From: Thalassovita autumnalis
GTDB lineage: Bacteria > Pseudomonadota > Alphaproteobacteria > Rhodobacterales > Rhodobacteraceae
Length of the DNA: 64,000 nucleotides
NCBI RefSeq assembly: GCF_001458255.1
Contig: NZ_CYSB01000026.1
Location: 124,001-188,000, forward strand
Reading direction: 5' to 3'
Part shown: in pieces, positions 29,505 to 38,492 of the stretch
How positions within the stretch are numbered: position 1 is the stretch's first letter
Layout: every line of letters begins with the position of its first letter
Position numbers and translations under genes: made by a program
Notes under the pieces: generated by a model
Told to the model about the DNA's origin: nothing
Seen by the model: the letters and a program-made list of their open reading frames with translations, nothing else
Database searches by the model: none

Positions 29505-30113
29505 TTATTTCTTAAGCGTACGTTTTAGGACGTAGAGATCCAACCAGAGTGAGACATGTGCCTGATAGATCAGGTCCAGCCGGGCTTTGCGTGGCACGCA
29601 GCGTCGGCAATAGAGGGCCTCGGTCTCTTCGGCGCTGGTTGAGGTCGCAAGGATGCGTTCTTCGTGCTGATGAAAAACAGCGGTGGCCAAACCGGTCACG
29701 CCAGGGCGGTTTTGCAGAACTTTGGCGTAAAGATCCGGATAAAGCTCGACATAGCGACGCAGCGGAGGGCGGGGGCCGACAAAGGACATGTCCCCACGCA
29801 GAATGTTCAACAGTTGCGGCAGTTCATCCAACCGGCTGCGGCGCAGAAACTGACCGGTGGCAGTGATGCGTGTGTCTTTGTCTTGGCCTGTCACGCCGCG
29901 GTCTTCGGCATCGGGCTGCATGGTGCGGAATTTCCACAGCCAGAACGGCAATTTTTCCGTGCGCATCCGTTCTGAGACGTAAAAAACTGGCCGCCCGTCG
30001 CGCAGCAAGATCCACAGCGCAACGCCGATCAGCACCGGCGACAGCAGGAGCGCCAGAAAGAGGGCAAAGAAGATGTCAAACAGACGTTTCCAGATCGGCA
30101 GGCGCGGTGACAT
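29505..30113 (-). CDS. Initiating sugar-phosphate transferase (PglC/WcaJ family)
   Basis: This polyprenyl-phosphate hexose-1-phosphate transferase starts a glycan repeat unit on undecaprenyl phosphate. The 202-residue short form has one N-terminal re-entrant or membrane helix (about 12-37). It has KFRTMQPDA at 61-69, the catalytic Asp-Glu dyad in SRLDELPQLLNILRGDMSFVGPRPP (D96, E97), and PGVTGL. Its ATG overlaps the stop of the upstream epimerase by one base (TAATG), so the genes are translationally coupled. The sugar is unknown, although the neighbouring dehydratase suggests a deoxyaminosugar. Confidence 0.9.
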   Translation of the reverse strand: MSPRLPIWKRLFDIFFALFLALLLSPVLIGVALWILLRDGRPVFYVSERMRTEKLPFWLWKFRTMQPDAEDRGVTGQDKDTRITATGQFLRRSRLDELPQLLNILRGDMSFVGPRPPLRRYVELYPDLYAKVLQNRPGVTGLATAVFHQHEERILATSTSAEETEALYCRRCVPRKARLDLIYQAHVSLWLDLYVLKRTLKK

Positions 30114-30940
30114 TACATCACCCCAAGCCGGTGCAGGTCGGCAACAATTGCGGCGGGATCAGCGCTGTTGGGGGCAAGCGGAACCAATGACTGCAGCAGG
30201 CTGGTGTCCAAGATTGCGGTTTCGCGGGCGGTGTCCGGGGCGGGTGACCAGTGAAAGGCACGGTTTGCGGTTGCCAACAGCGCCTCCATCCGGACGGGAT
30301 GTGGTGCACCGACGTTCAACGCCTGTGGCAAGTCGTTAAGGGGCAGGTGTACCAGACCCAAAATCACCTTGGCCAGATCAGCAGGCGCGATATAGCTGCG
30401 CAACGGGCCGTGGCCTGAGGCAAACTGATCCAGCCGGATCAAATTGTCCTCGACCAGTGCGCGGGCCAGGCTTTCGGCGCCGGCGACAGATCCAAGCCGC
30501 AGGCAACAGCGCCGCGGGCCGGGGGCCACTTGCACCGCCTGTTCCATTTCGGTTTTGGCCATCCCATAGGCGTTTGAATTGCCCAGCGGATCTTCTTCAC
30601 GCAACGCGTTGGTTTGCGGCAGATAGGCCGCAATCGAGGAGGCGTGCAAAACCCGATCAGCGCCGGTTTCCGCGCCGATGCGCTGTGCTTCGATCGCAAG
30701 GGTGCGATTGGCGGGCAGGTCCGTCGGCCCGCCCCAAAGCGACAGCACCGTATCTACCTTGCCAAAGACATCCGTCGCCGCACCAGGGCGAAACGGGATC
30801 ATACCGGGCTGTGCGGTGCGGGCCTGCCAGATGACCTGCGTGTGTTCAGGCGGATCAATCGACCAGACCCGACGCAACAATGTGCCAACAGCCCCGGTTG
30901 CCCCCAGAACCAACAGACGTTTTTGAGGATCTGTGTTCAC
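30113..30940 (-). CDS. NAD-dependent epimerase/dehydratase family protein
   Basis: This 275-residue extended SDR-type protein has the glycine-rich dinucleotide motif VLGATGAVGTLL near the N-terminus and the active-site SSIAAYLP and YGMAK (YxxxK). It likely modifies a nucleotide sugar or a polyprenyl-linked sugar. The start is GTG and overlaps the recF stop by four bases (GTGA). The only plausible promoter is therefore that of the replication genes upstream. Confidence 0.8.
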   Translation of the reverse strand: MNTDPQKRLLVLGATGAVGTLLRRVWSIDPPEHTQVIWQARTAQPGMIPFRPGAATDVFGKVDTVLSLWGGPTDLPANRTLAIEAQRIGAETGADRVLHASSIAAYLPQTNALREEDPLGNSNAYGMAKTEMEQAVQVAPGPRRCCLRLGSVAGAESLARALVEDNLIRLDQFASGHGPLRSYIAPADLAKVILGLVHLPLNDLPQALNVGAPHPVRMEALLATANRAFHWSPAPDTARETAILDTSLLQSLVPLAPNSADPAAIVADLHRLGVM

Positions 30941-32052
30941 TTAGGCCCCTCCGCTTGCATCAGCTCTGACAGGCCGGCGTCATCGCGCACCTCAAGGTAC
31001 TGCGCGCGGGCGCCGAGGCTTGTAAACAGCTCGGGCCCGGTGCCGGTCATCCAGGCCTGCGCACCAAAGCCACAGATTTCATCGTAAAGCGCGGCCATCC
31101 GGGTGGCATCCAGATGCGCTGCGACCTCATCCAGCAGCAGGATCGGCGGCATGCCAATCTGTGCCGCCAGCGCCCGCGCATTGGCTAGGATCAATGAGAC
31201 CAGCAAGGCCTTTTGTTCCCCGGTGGAACAGTCACGCGCCGGCACGCCCTTGGCTGCAAAGACACCATAAAGATCGGTGCGATGTGGTCCAACAAGGGAC
31301 CGTCCGGCAGCGATGTCACGGAAACGGCTTTCTTCAAAGGCGGCGATCAGGTCTGCCTCTGTTTCAGGCATTTCGCCTTCACTTTGGGTGAGTTCCAGAT
31401 CGGCCGTTGGGAAAGCAGTTTCTGCCTGTGCCTGTGCATCCGCGATAAAGGATAGCGTTTTCAGACGATTGGCGTGAATGGCCGCGCCATGTTCGGCCAT
31501 CTGCGCCTCAAGCGCCTTGTACCAGAAAGCATCGCGCTGCTGATCTTTCAGAAGCCGGTTGCGTTCGCGCATGGCCTTTTCATAGGCCAGCGTTGCCTCA
31601 CCATGGCTGGGAAAGAAAGACAGCGCCATCCGGTCCAGAAACCGCCGGCGCCCCTCCGCCCCTTCGATCCAGAGGCGATCCATCGAAGGGATCAGCCAGA
31701 GGATCCGGGCCTGTTTGGCCAGTTCCAATTGCGGATGGGATTTGCCGTCGATCTTCAGCTGACGTGCTGCGCCGCCTTCTGACCAGATCTCAATCTCTGA
31801 GTGCTGGTCGCCGCGTTGCAACAGGCCGGTCAGCTTCCATCCCAGTGCTTCGGGGCGGCGGGTCATATCCTCGGCCGAGGCGCGGCGCAGGCCGCGACCG
31901 GGGGAAAACAGCGAAACCGCTTCGAGGATGTTGGTCTTGCCGGATCCGTTGGCGCCGTAAATCGCCACGGGGCGGCCATCACAGGTAATCTCCGCCCGTT
32001 TGTGCGAGCGAAAGTGCGATAGCGTCAGGGATCGGAGTGCAAGATCAGCCAT
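30937..32052 (-). CDS. recF: DNA replication and repair protein RecF
   Basis: RecF is an SMC-like ATPase that loads RecA at gaps through RecOR. The 371-residue protein has LRSLTLSHFRSHKRAEI, Walker A GANGSGKTN at 33-41, the signature region CSTGEQKALLVSLILA and Walker B ILLLDEVAAHLD. I chose ATG 32052 (MADLALRS) because the family starts there. The longer reading from TTG 32097 adds 15 residues without homology. It lies 68 bases after dnaN. Confidence 0.95.
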   Translation of the reverse strand: MADLALRSLTLSHFRSHKRAEITCDGRPVAIYGANGSGKTNILEAVSLFSPGRGLRRASAEDMTRRPEALGWKLTGLLQRGDQHSEIEIWSEGGAARQLKIDGKSHPQLELAKQARILWLIPSMDRLWIEGAEGRRRFLDRMALSFFPSHGEATLAYEKAMRERNRLLKDQQRDAFWYKALEAQMAEHGAAIHANRLKTLSFIADAQAQAETAFPTADLELTQSEGEMPETEADLIAAFEESRFRDIAAGRSLVGPHRTDLYGVFAAKGVPARDCSTGEQKALLVSLILANARALAAQIGMPPILLLDEVAAHLDATRMAALYDEICGFGAQAWMTGTGPELFTSLGARAQYLEVRDDAGLSELMQAEGPK

Positions 32053-32120
32053 GGGGGCGTTTTCTGGGGCAGAAAACGCCAGCGGAGTTTGGATCAAACC
32101 CCGCCAGCGGGACCGTCAGG

Positions 32121-33239
32121 TCAGACGCGCATCGGCATGACGACATAGACGGCGGAGGTGTCACTGCCTTCACGCATCAGGGTCGGGTCACCGGAGGAGT
32201 TGAACATGAAGACAGCGTTTTCACGGTCAACCTGGCTGGCGATTTCCAGCAGGTACTTGGCGTTGAAGCCAATCTCCAGACGTTCGTCATTATAGGCAAC
32301 GGCCAGCTCTTCTTCGGCGGCGCCGCTGTCTGGTGCGTTGACCGACAGGATCAGGCGATCCTCTTCCAGCGACATTTTCACAGCGCGCGAGCGTTCCGAG
32401 GAAACGGTGGCCACCCGGTCCACGGCCGAGGCAAATTCCGAAGCGTCCACTTCCATCTTGCGGGTGTTGCCCACTGGGATCACACGGCTGTAATCGGGGA
32501 AGGTGCCATCGATGACCTTGGAGGTCAGGGTGATGTTTGGCGTGGCAAAGCGGATTTTGGTTTCGCTGACCGACACGGCAATCAGCATCTCATCATCGTC
32601 CAGCAGCTTGCGCAGTTCACCCACGGTTTTGCGCGGCACGATCACACCGGGCATGTCGCCCGCTTCCATCGGCAGATCGGCGTCAATGCGGGCCAGACGG
32701 TGACCGTCGGTGGCCACAGCGCGCAGCACCTTGCCGTTTTCGCTGTCCGAGACATGCAGGTAAACACCGTTCAGGTAATACCGGGTTTCTTCGGTCGAGA
32801 TGGCGAATTTCGATTTGTCGAACAGGCGGCGCAGCACCGGCGCGGGCGCGGTGAAGTTGCTGGCGTATTCGGCGCTGGCCATGACCGGGAAATCTTCCTT
32901 GGGCAGAGTAGCCAGATTGAAGTTAGAACGGCCCGCCTCAACGGTCAGACGACCGGCAACGCCATCTTCGGTCAGGGTGACCAGCGCGCCATCGGGCAGT
33001 TTGCGGACAATTTCGTGCAGGGTAACAGCCGACACCGTGGTTGAGCCTGCTTTTTCAACCTGTGCTGTGGCCTTGTCGACCACTTCGATGTCCAGGTCGG
33101 TGGCGCGAAACTGCACCGTGTCGCCTTCGGCTTCGATCAAGACGTTTGCCAGGATCGGAATGGTGTTGCGCCGTTCCACAACCGACTGCGCCTGAGAGAC
33201 GGCCTTCAGAAGCGTCCCGCGTTCGATGCTGAATTTCAT
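32121..33239 (-). CDS. dnaN: DNA polymerase III beta subunit (sliding clamp)
   Basis: DnaN forms the ring clamp that tethers DNA polymerase. The 372-residue protein opens MKFSIERGTLLKAVSQAQSVVERRNTIPIL and has ATDGHRLA, the three-fold repeated clamp fold, and ends VYVVMPMRV, all typical. GGAGCGAGGGA directly before the ATG at 33239 fixes the start. The longer reading from 33293 is not used. It is 201 bases after dnaA, enough for a promoter of its own. Confidence 0.97.
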   Translation of the reverse strand: MKFSIERGTLLKAVSQAQSVVERRNTIPILANVLIEAEGDTVQFRATDLDIEVVDKATAQVEKAGSTTVSAVTLHEIVRKLPDGALVTLTEDGVAGRLTVEAGRSNFNLATLPKEDFPVMASAEYASNFTAPAPVLRRLFDKSKFAISTEETRYYLNGVYLHVSDSENGKVLRAVATDGHRLARIDADLPMEAGDMPGVIVPRKTVGELRKLLDDDEMLIAVSVSETKIRFATPNITLTSKVIDGTFPDYSRVIPVGNTRKMEVDASEFASAVDRVATVSSERSRAVKMSLEEDRLILSVNAPDSGAAEEELAVAYNDERLEIGFNAKYLLEIASQVDRENAVFMFNSSGDPTLMREGSDTSAVYVVMPMRV

Positions 33240-33440
33240 TCCCTCGCTCCTATCCCTGTTCGGCCCGTCTTGGGGGAGTGCAAGGTAACGCATTCCCGAA
33301 GGGCCTCAAGCCTTTTCTTGGTTTCTCTGATGCTTTGACGGGGGCGTCAAGGGCCGTCAAGACAATGGGCGCCGCCAGCGGATGCAGCGACGCCCAAATG
33401 TGCGGTTCTGGTGACGCTTTTTGGCGTCTAATGATGTGAC

Positions 33441-34913
33441 TTACGCTTCCAACGCGCGGCGCAGCAGTTCCAGATCTTCGGCGATCTGACCGTCCTGCTG
33501 GCGCAGTTCCTCAATGCGTTTCACCCCGTGCATGACGGTGGTGTGGTCCCGGCCCCCGAAACGACGGCCGATTTCCGGCAAGCTGCGGCTGGTCAGCTGT
33601 TTGCACAGATACATGGCGATCTGACGCGGACGGGCGTAGGTGCGCACTCGTTTCGGGCCGATCATGTCGCTGAGGCGGATGTTGTAATGTTCGGAGACTT
33701 TGCGCTGGATCTCTTCAACGGTGATCTTGCGCTCAGACGCACGCAGTACGTCGGCCAGACAATCCTGCGTCAATTCCATGGTGATCGGGCGACCAACCAG
33801 CGAGGCAAAGGCAAACAGACGGGTCAGCGCACCTTCCAGCACACGGACGTTGGTGCTGATGCGATGGGCCAGGAATTCTAGAACGCCAGGCGCCAGTTCC
33901 AGACCGGGATATTGGGCGGAGTGCTGTTCGACCTTGGACTGCAGAATGCCGAGGCGCAGCTCATAGTCGGTTGGGTGCAGGTCCACGACCAGACCACATT
34001 GCAGACGCGACTTGATGCGTTCTTCCAGGTCTTTGATTTCACCCGGGGCACGATCGGCCGAGATGATGATCTGCTTATTCTGATCCACCAGCGCGTTGAA
34101 GGTGTGGAAGAACTCTTCCTGGGTGCTGTCTTTGCCAGCAATGAACTGCACATCGTCCACCATCAGCACGTCGACCGAGCGGAACAGCTGTTTGAAGTCC
34201 ATCATCTTGCGGTCGCGCAGTGCCTGCACGAAACGGTACATGAACTGTTCCGCCGACAGGTAGACCACGTTCAGGTCCGGGCGTTTGGTTTGCAGTTCCC
34301 ATGCGATGGCGTGCATCAGGTGGGTCTTACCAAGGCCAACACCGCCATAAAGGAACAGCGGGTTGAAGGTAACGGGGCCACCTTCGGCAACACGGCGGGC
34401 GGCGGCATGGGCCAGTTCGTTCGGTTTGCCGACAAAAAAGGTGTCAAAGGTAAAGCGCGAATCCAGCGGCGCGCCTGGCAGGAGCTCTTCGCGCAGGGCC
34501 TGACTGGTGGCGGCACTGTCGGTGGCTTCAAATACGGAATGGGTCTGTGCAGAGGTGGGGGCGGCATCATCGGATTCGGCCAGTCGCGGCTGGGCCACGG
34601 GCTGCGCGGCGCTGGCGGGGCTTGCCGAATGGTTGGCGGCTTGGGTGGCGGCAACACGGGGACGCGGGGCGGAGGTGCCAACACGGAAATGGATCCGTCG
34701 CACGTCTTCGCCGGCTTCGCTGAGCTTATGCAGAATCAGGTCGCCGAAGTTCTGCGACACGTAATTCCCCAAGAAGGTCGTCGGGACCTGAAAGGTTGCA
34801 ACACCATCGGTGATCTCGAGGAACTCGAGCGGTTCGATCCAGGTTGCGAAGTTATTTTTTCCCACTGTCTTCAAAAGGTTGTTTTGAAGTTGGCCCCACT
34901 GTTCTTGCGTCAT
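33441..34913 (-). CDS. dnaA: Chromosomal replication initiator DnaA
   Basis: DnaA binds DnaA boxes and opens the origin. The 490-residue protein has domain I ([28 protein letters not shown]) and a variable linker rich in A, S and Q (about 90-150). The AAA+ core has [13 protein letters not shown] and [13 protein letters not shown], and domain IV ends with [22 protein letters not shown] 34913 (MTQEQWG) is the family-like start. ATG 34922, three codons earlier, is equally possible. Upstream lies a long gap with clustered GANTC sites. Confidence 0.97.
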   Translation of the reverse strand: MTQEQWGQLQNNLLKTVGKNNFATWIEPLEFLEITDGVATFQVPTTFLGNYVSQNFGDLILHKLSEAGEDVRRIHFRVGTSAPRPRVAATQAANHSASPASAAQPVAQPRLAESDDAAPTSAQTHSVFEATDSAATSQALREELLPGAPLDSRFTFDTFFVGKPNELAHAAARRVAEGGPVTFNPLFLYGGVGLGKTHLMHAIAWELQTKRPDLNVVYLSAEQFMYRFVQALRDRKMMDFKQLFRSVDVLMVDDVQFIAGKDSTQEEFFHTFNALVDQNKQIIISADRAPGEIKDLEERIKSRLQCGLVVDLHPTDYELRLGILQSKVEQHSAQYPGLELAPGVLEFLAHRISTNVRVLEGALTRLFAFASLVGRPITMELTQDCLADVLRASERKITVEEIQRKVSEHYNIRLSDMIGPKRVRTYARPRQIAMYLCKQLTSRSLPEIGRRFGGRDHTTVMHGVKRIEELRQQDGQIAEDLELLRRALEA

Positions 34914-35233
34914 GTTCCCCATTCCAGCCTGTCGTTTCTTCCTTCACTCAGCGCCTGCACCTGCGCCGCAAAACTCGTACCAACCTGGCCACAGAAAAAA
35001 ACAATCCTTGCCGCTGCAGCATAGTTGCAACGGTTGAATCGTCCAAATCTGGACCGAACTTCGCGCCACGCACCGCGGCCTTCTGGCAACATCCGTCCCC
35101 CAACGGCTGTGCCTGCGGTGCACGCTGTGACGCGTTCTTATGTAGGACGGGCGAGGCAGTAGCCTAGACTTCCGCGGCATCTATCGTTCACTGCAAGAAC
35201 GCTATGCGCAGAGTTCATCAGTCCCATGAAACG

Positions 35234-35251
35234 CCATTCGGAACCGAATGG
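35234..35251. repeat. 18-base near-perfect palindrome upstream of dnaA
   Basis: CCATTCGG-AA-CCGAATGG has perfect 8-base arms around a 2-base centre and its last G begins a GANTC site (35251-35255). It is about 320 bases upstream of dnaA. It could be a protein-binding site. No known family consensus was recognised. Confidence 0.5.
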
Positions 35252-35353
35252 AATCACGTGGGCGCCTGTCCCCCCAGGGCGATGTTGAATCGCTGTGAAG
35301 GGAAGCTAGCAAGTTGGCCGGTCGAGTCGCAACTGAACTTCTGGGCTTGACTC

Positions 35354-35376
35354 AGAGATTCCCAAAAAGAATCTCT
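35354..35376. repeat. Inverted repeat carrying two GANTC sites
   Basis: AGAGATTC (35354-35361) and GAATCTCT (35369-35376) are perfect inverted copies around a 7-base, A-rich spacer. Each arm contains one GANTC site, so methylation could alter both arms together. Confidence 0.5.
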
Positions 35377-35428
35377 CGCGCCGAATTTTTCTGCAACACA
35401 TGGCTGAAATTACGTGCAGGTAAACGAA

Positions 35429-35458
35429 AAAAGGCGCCACCGAATCGGGGCGCCTTTT
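35429..35458 (-). terminator. Terminator of rpsT
   Basis: AAAAGGCGCC (35429-35438) pairs with GGCGCCTTTT (35449-35458) over 10 bp, extended by an inner CCG/CGG after a one-base bulge. On the - strand it runs into a T-tract. It lies 31 bases after the rpsT stop. Confidence 0.92.
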
Positions 35459-35488
35459 CTCAATATTTCAAGGGGTTCGCAGGTGCGA

Positions 35489-35752
35489 TTAGCCCAGTGC
35501 CTTCACGCGTGCGGCGAGGCGGGACATTTTGCGTGCTGCGGTGTTCTTGTGGAAGACACCTTTGGTGACGCCGCGCATCAGCTCAGGCTGGCACGCGCGC
35601 AGAGCGGCGGTTGCGGCTTCTTTGTCACCGGAAGCAATGGCTTCCTCAACTTTACGCAGGAAGGTGCGGATGCGCGAACGACGTGCTTTGTTTACAGCAA
35701 AACGGGTTTCGTTCTGACGGGCGCGTTTTTTTGCCTGAGGCGAATTTGCCAT
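35489..35752 (-). CDS. rpsT: 30S ribosomal protein S20
   Basis: S20 is a primary 16S rRNA-binding protein of the small subunit. The 87-residue basic product opens [31 protein letters not shown] (given here in part as [13 protein letters not shown]) and ends in the usual [15 protein letters not shown]. It is monocistronic, with its own terminator. The upstream leader has a small hairpin that might serve self-regulation. rpsT next to dnaA is a common alphaproteobacterial arrangement. Confidence 0.97.
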   Translation of the reverse strand: MANSPQAKKRARQNETRFAVNKARRSRIRTFLRKVEEAIASGDKEAATAALRACQPELMRGVTKGVFHKNTAARKMSRLAARVKALG

Positions 35753-35804
35753 TTCGAATGTTCCCTAAGGTTCGGGGTTATATGTCAATCAGCACGTGCC
35801 CCCA

Positions 35805-35824
35805 CCTGACAGCTTCCTGTCGGG
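35805..35824 (-). other. Hairpin in the rpsT leader
   Basis: CCTGACAG (35805-35812) and CTGTCGGG (35817-35824) form an 8-bp stem with one G-T pair and a four-base loop, about 53 bases upstream of the rpsT start codon on the - strand. Ribosomal proteins often bind their own leaders, but no consensus for S20 could be checked. Confidence 0.3.
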
Positions 35825-35898
35825 AATCATTCTAGCCAGAGCGGGCTTCACGCGCATGTCTGGCGGCCCTTTTACGCAAGAATCCCAGAGATGCAATA

Positions 35899-35926
35899 GA
35901 AAAACGGGCCGCAAGGCAGCCCGTTT
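35899..35926 (-). terminator. Terminator of the enoyl-CoA hydratase gene
   Basis: AAACGGGC (35902-35909) pairs with GCCCGTTT (35919-35926). On the - strand the stem is followed by further T residues. It lies about 34 bases after the stop. Confidence 0.85.
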
Positions 35927-35959
35927 CCCTTATTTCTATGATTCTCGACGTTTGCGCGC

Positions 35960-36736
35960 TTACTTGTCGCGAAACTGCGGGGTGCGCTTGTCGATGAAGG
36001 CGGCCATGCCTTCGGATTGATCTTCGGTGGCAAACATCGAATGGAACAGGCGACGTTCAAACAGCAGGCCATCGGCCAGCGGCACTTCGAACGATTGGTT
36101 CACCGATTCTTTGATCGCCATCACCGAAATCATCGACTTCTCAGCGATCTTGGCGGCGGCGCCCATCGCTTCGTCCATCAGCTTCTTGGCGGGCACGATG
36201 CGGCTTACCAGCCCAGAACGCTCTGCCTCTTCCGCATCCATGAAGCGGCCGGTCAGGTTCATGTCCATCGCCTTGGCCTTGCCAATGGCACGGGTCAGAC
36301 GCTGGGTGCCACCGATGCCGGCCATCACGCCCAGGTTCACCTCGGGCTGGCCAAACTTGGCGGTGTCCGAACAGATGATGAAGTCGCACATCATCGCCAG
36401 TTCACAGCCGCCGCCCAGCGCATAGCCGGACACAGCTGCAATCACCGGTTTGCGAACCTTGGTCACCTCAGCACATTCGGGACCAAACAGATCCTCGGTG
36501 AAGACATCGGTGTAGGTCTTTTCGCTCATCATTTTGATGTCGGCACCGGCTGCGAAAGCCTTCTCATTGCCGGTCAGCACGATGCAGCGCACCTTGTCGT
36601 TGGCTTGGGCCGATTTCATCGCGTCGGCAAGCTCGCTCAGCAACTGCGCGTTCAGCGCATTCATTGCATCGGGGCGATTCAGTTTCACCAGCGCGATGTG
36701 GTCTTCTACTTCGACGATGATCGTCTCATAGGCCAT
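35960..36736 (-). CDS. Enoyl-CoA hydratase
   Basis: This crotonase-family enzyme hydrates trans-2-enoyl-CoA in fatty acid or amino acid breakdown. The 258-residue product has the oxyanion-hole motifs [11 protein letters not shown] and [16 protein letters not shown]. The two catalytic glutamates are in GCELAMM and [10 protein letters not shown] (both present, as needed for hydratase activity). [20 protein letters not shown] is the usual start in relatives, which is why ATG 36736 is preferred to ATG 36751. It stands alone with a terminator. Confidence 0.92.
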   Translation of the reverse strand: MAYETIIVEVEDHIALVKLNRPDAMNALNAQLLSELADAMKSAQANDKVRCIVLTGNEKAFAAGADIKMMSEKTYTDVFTEDLFGPECAEVTKVRKPVIAAVSGYALGGGCELAMMCDFIICSDTAKFGQPEVNLGVMAGIGGTQRLTRAIGKAKAMDMNLTGRFMDAEEAERSGLVSRIVPAKKLMDEAMGAAAKIAEKSMISVMAIKESVNQSFEVPLADGLLFERRLFHSMFATEDQSEGMAAFIDKRTPQFRDK

Positions 36737-36799
36737 GTATTCAGCTTTCATTATTCCAGTCAGTCCCGATTACTGGACAATCCCGGCGGCTGGATCAAG

Positions 36800-37651
36800 C
36801 TATCTTTGACAACGGGGGCAGTAAAAACTCGACCGGCCCGATTGTACGATGCGCGACACCACACCGTCGCAGCCCTCGCGTTTGCAGGGGTCACCTTCGC
36901 GGTCGTAGACGTCAAAACGGTGTTGAAAATAACCAAGTTCCCCGCCTGCGCTGCGGAAGTCCTTGAGGCTGGAACCGCCCGCTTCGATGGCGTCTGACAG
37001 CACGTCGCGGATGATCGGAACCAAAGTTGCGACCTTGCGTCCTGCAATTTGTTTTGCCCGCCTCTTTGGGCTGATCCCGGCACGGTAGAGCGTTTCACAC
37101 ACGTAAATGTTGCCCAACCCGGCAATGATTCCCTGATCCAGCAGCGCCGATTTCACCGGGGTGTTTTTGTCTTTGAAGGCCGCAATCAGGTAGTCCTCAG
37201 AGAAGCTGTTGCCGAAGGGTTCAGGCCCCAGAACCGACAGCAGTTTGCTGTCCTCAGCCGTGGCCGTGTCCAACAGATCCATCGCCCCAAATCGGCGCGG
37301 ATCGTTGAAGGTGATGCGGGCGCCATTGTCCATGTCCAAAACCACATGGTCATGTTTTTCAGCCTGCGGATGGTCATGTACAAACTGACCCAACGGATCG
37401 CCTGAAACCAACATCCGCCCCGACATGCCCAGATGGATCAATAGGGTTTCGCCCGAGGCCAGATCGGCCAGAATATACTTGGACCGCCGCCGCAGCCGTT
37501 CCACCCGCTGCCCGGTCAACCGCTCAGACATCCGCTCCGGGAAGGGCCAGCGCAGATCCGGGCGATTGATCTGCGCCTTGGCAATCACCGCCCCCTCCAT
37601 CGACGGCATCAACCCACGCATCACGGTCTCAACTTCGGGCAATTCGGGCAT
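36800..37651 (-). CDS. mutM: Formamidopyrimidine-DNA glycosylase
   Basis: MutM (Fpg) removes 8-oxoguanine and formamidopyrimidines from DNA and nicks the site. The 283-residue protein starts [10 protein letters not shown], with the catalytic proline P2 and glutamate E3 exposed after Met removal. It has the helix-two-turn-helix [18 protein letters not shown] and ends with a complete zinc finger, CKREGC then YCPRCQR. It is divergent from ubiE, 85 bases apart. Confidence 0.96.
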   Translation of the reverse strand: MPELPEVETVMRGLMPSMEGAVIAKAQINRPDLRWPFPERMSERLTGQRVERLRRRSKYILADLASGETLLIHLGMSGRMLVSGDPLGQFVHDHPQAEKHDHVVLDMDNGARITFNDPRRFGAMDLLDTATAEDSKLLSVLGPEPFGNSFSEDYLIAAFKDKNTPVKSALLDQGIIAGLGNIYVCETLYRAGISPKRRAKQIAGRKVATLVPIIRDVLSDAIEAGGSSLKDFRSAGGELGYFQHRFDVYDREGDPCKREGCDGVVSRIVQSGRSSFYCPRCQR

Positions 37652-37736
37652 TCATAACTCCAATGACATATAGGCGCATTGCAGCGCCCTGTGAGCGCTC
37701 TATAAGAAAGGCGAGAACAACGGACTGGCAAGGCCT

Positions 37737-38489
37737 ATGACCCAGAACAGTGAAAACACCACCCACTTCGGCTTTGAAACCGTGCCCGAGTCTGAAAAGG
37801 CGGGGCGGGTTCAGGGGGTCTTTGGCTCGGTTGCGTCGAAATATGACGTGATGAACGATGCCATGAGCATGGGCATCCACCGCATCTGGAAAGATGCGAT
37901 GATGGATTGGATTGCGCCGCGTCCGGGAACGAAACTGCTGGATGTGGCAGGCGGCACTGGCGACATTTCCTTCCGTTATCTGAAACGTGCGGGCTATGGC
38001 CACGCAACGGTTTGCGACCTGACAGAACCGATGCTGGTTGAGGGGCGCAAACGGGCAGAAGCGGCGCAGATGGCTGACAGTCTGGATTGGGTCACGGGCG
38101 ATGCCATGGCGCTGCCGTTTCCTGACAACAGCTTTGACACCTACACCATCAGCTTTGGCATCCGGAACGTGACCCGTCCGCAGGAAGCCCTGAATGAGGC
38201 CTACCGCGTGCTGAAACCCGGTGGCCGTCTGATGGTGCTGGAGTTCAGCCAGATCCCCAATGACATGATGCAGAAGGCCTATGACCTTTATTCCTTCAAC
38301 GTCATTCCGAAGATGGGACAGGTGATCGCCAACGATCGTGACAGCTACCAGTATCTGGTCGAATCGATCCGCAAGTTCCCCGATCAGGAGACCTTCCTGA
38401 ACATGGTGAAACAGGCTGGGTTTGAGAATGCGAAATACCGCAACCTGACCATGGGCATTGCCTGCCTGCATTCGGGGTGGAAGATCTAA
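37737..38489 (+). CDS. ubiE: Demethylmenaquinone/ubiquinone C-methyltransferase UbiE
   Basis: UbiE performs the C-methylation step of ubiquinone synthesis with S-adenosylmethionine. The 250-residue protein has family motifs [25 protein letters not shown] motif [35 protein letters not shown] and [16 protein letters not shown]. It is followed after 3 bases by ubiB, a common pairing. Confidence 0.95.
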   Translation: MTQNSENTTHFGFETVPESEKAGRVQGVFGSVASKYDVMNDAMSMGIHRIWKDAMMDWIAPRPGTKLLDVAGGTGDISFRYLKRAGYGHATVCDLTEPMLVEGRKRAEAAQMADSLDWVTGDAMALPFPDNSFDTYTISFGIRNVTRPQEALNEAYRVLKPGGRLMVLEFSQIPNDMMQKAYDLYSFNVIPKMGQVIANDRDSYQYLVESIRKFPDQETFLNMVKQAGFENAKYRNLTMGIACLHSGWKI

Positions 38490-38492
38490 GCG

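Larger units (their letters stand above)
34923..35488. promoter_or_regulatory. dnaA-rpsT intergenic region with GANTC cluster
   Basis: No gene is seen in these 566 bases. GANTC, the CcrM methylation sequence of alphaproteobacteria, occurs at 35036, 35251, 35287, 35324, 35349, 35357 and 35369, with six of the seven inside 123 bases. Two inverted repeats are present (35234-35251 and 35354-35376). No good DnaA box was found. The region must hold the dnaA promoter and may be methylation-controlled or part of the origin. Both ideas are inference. Confidence 0.55.

Noticed and set aside
34923-35488. Clear replication origin beside dnaA
   Set aside because: No DnaA box cluster and no marked AT-rich stretch could be shown. 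The GANTC cluster alone does not prove an origin.
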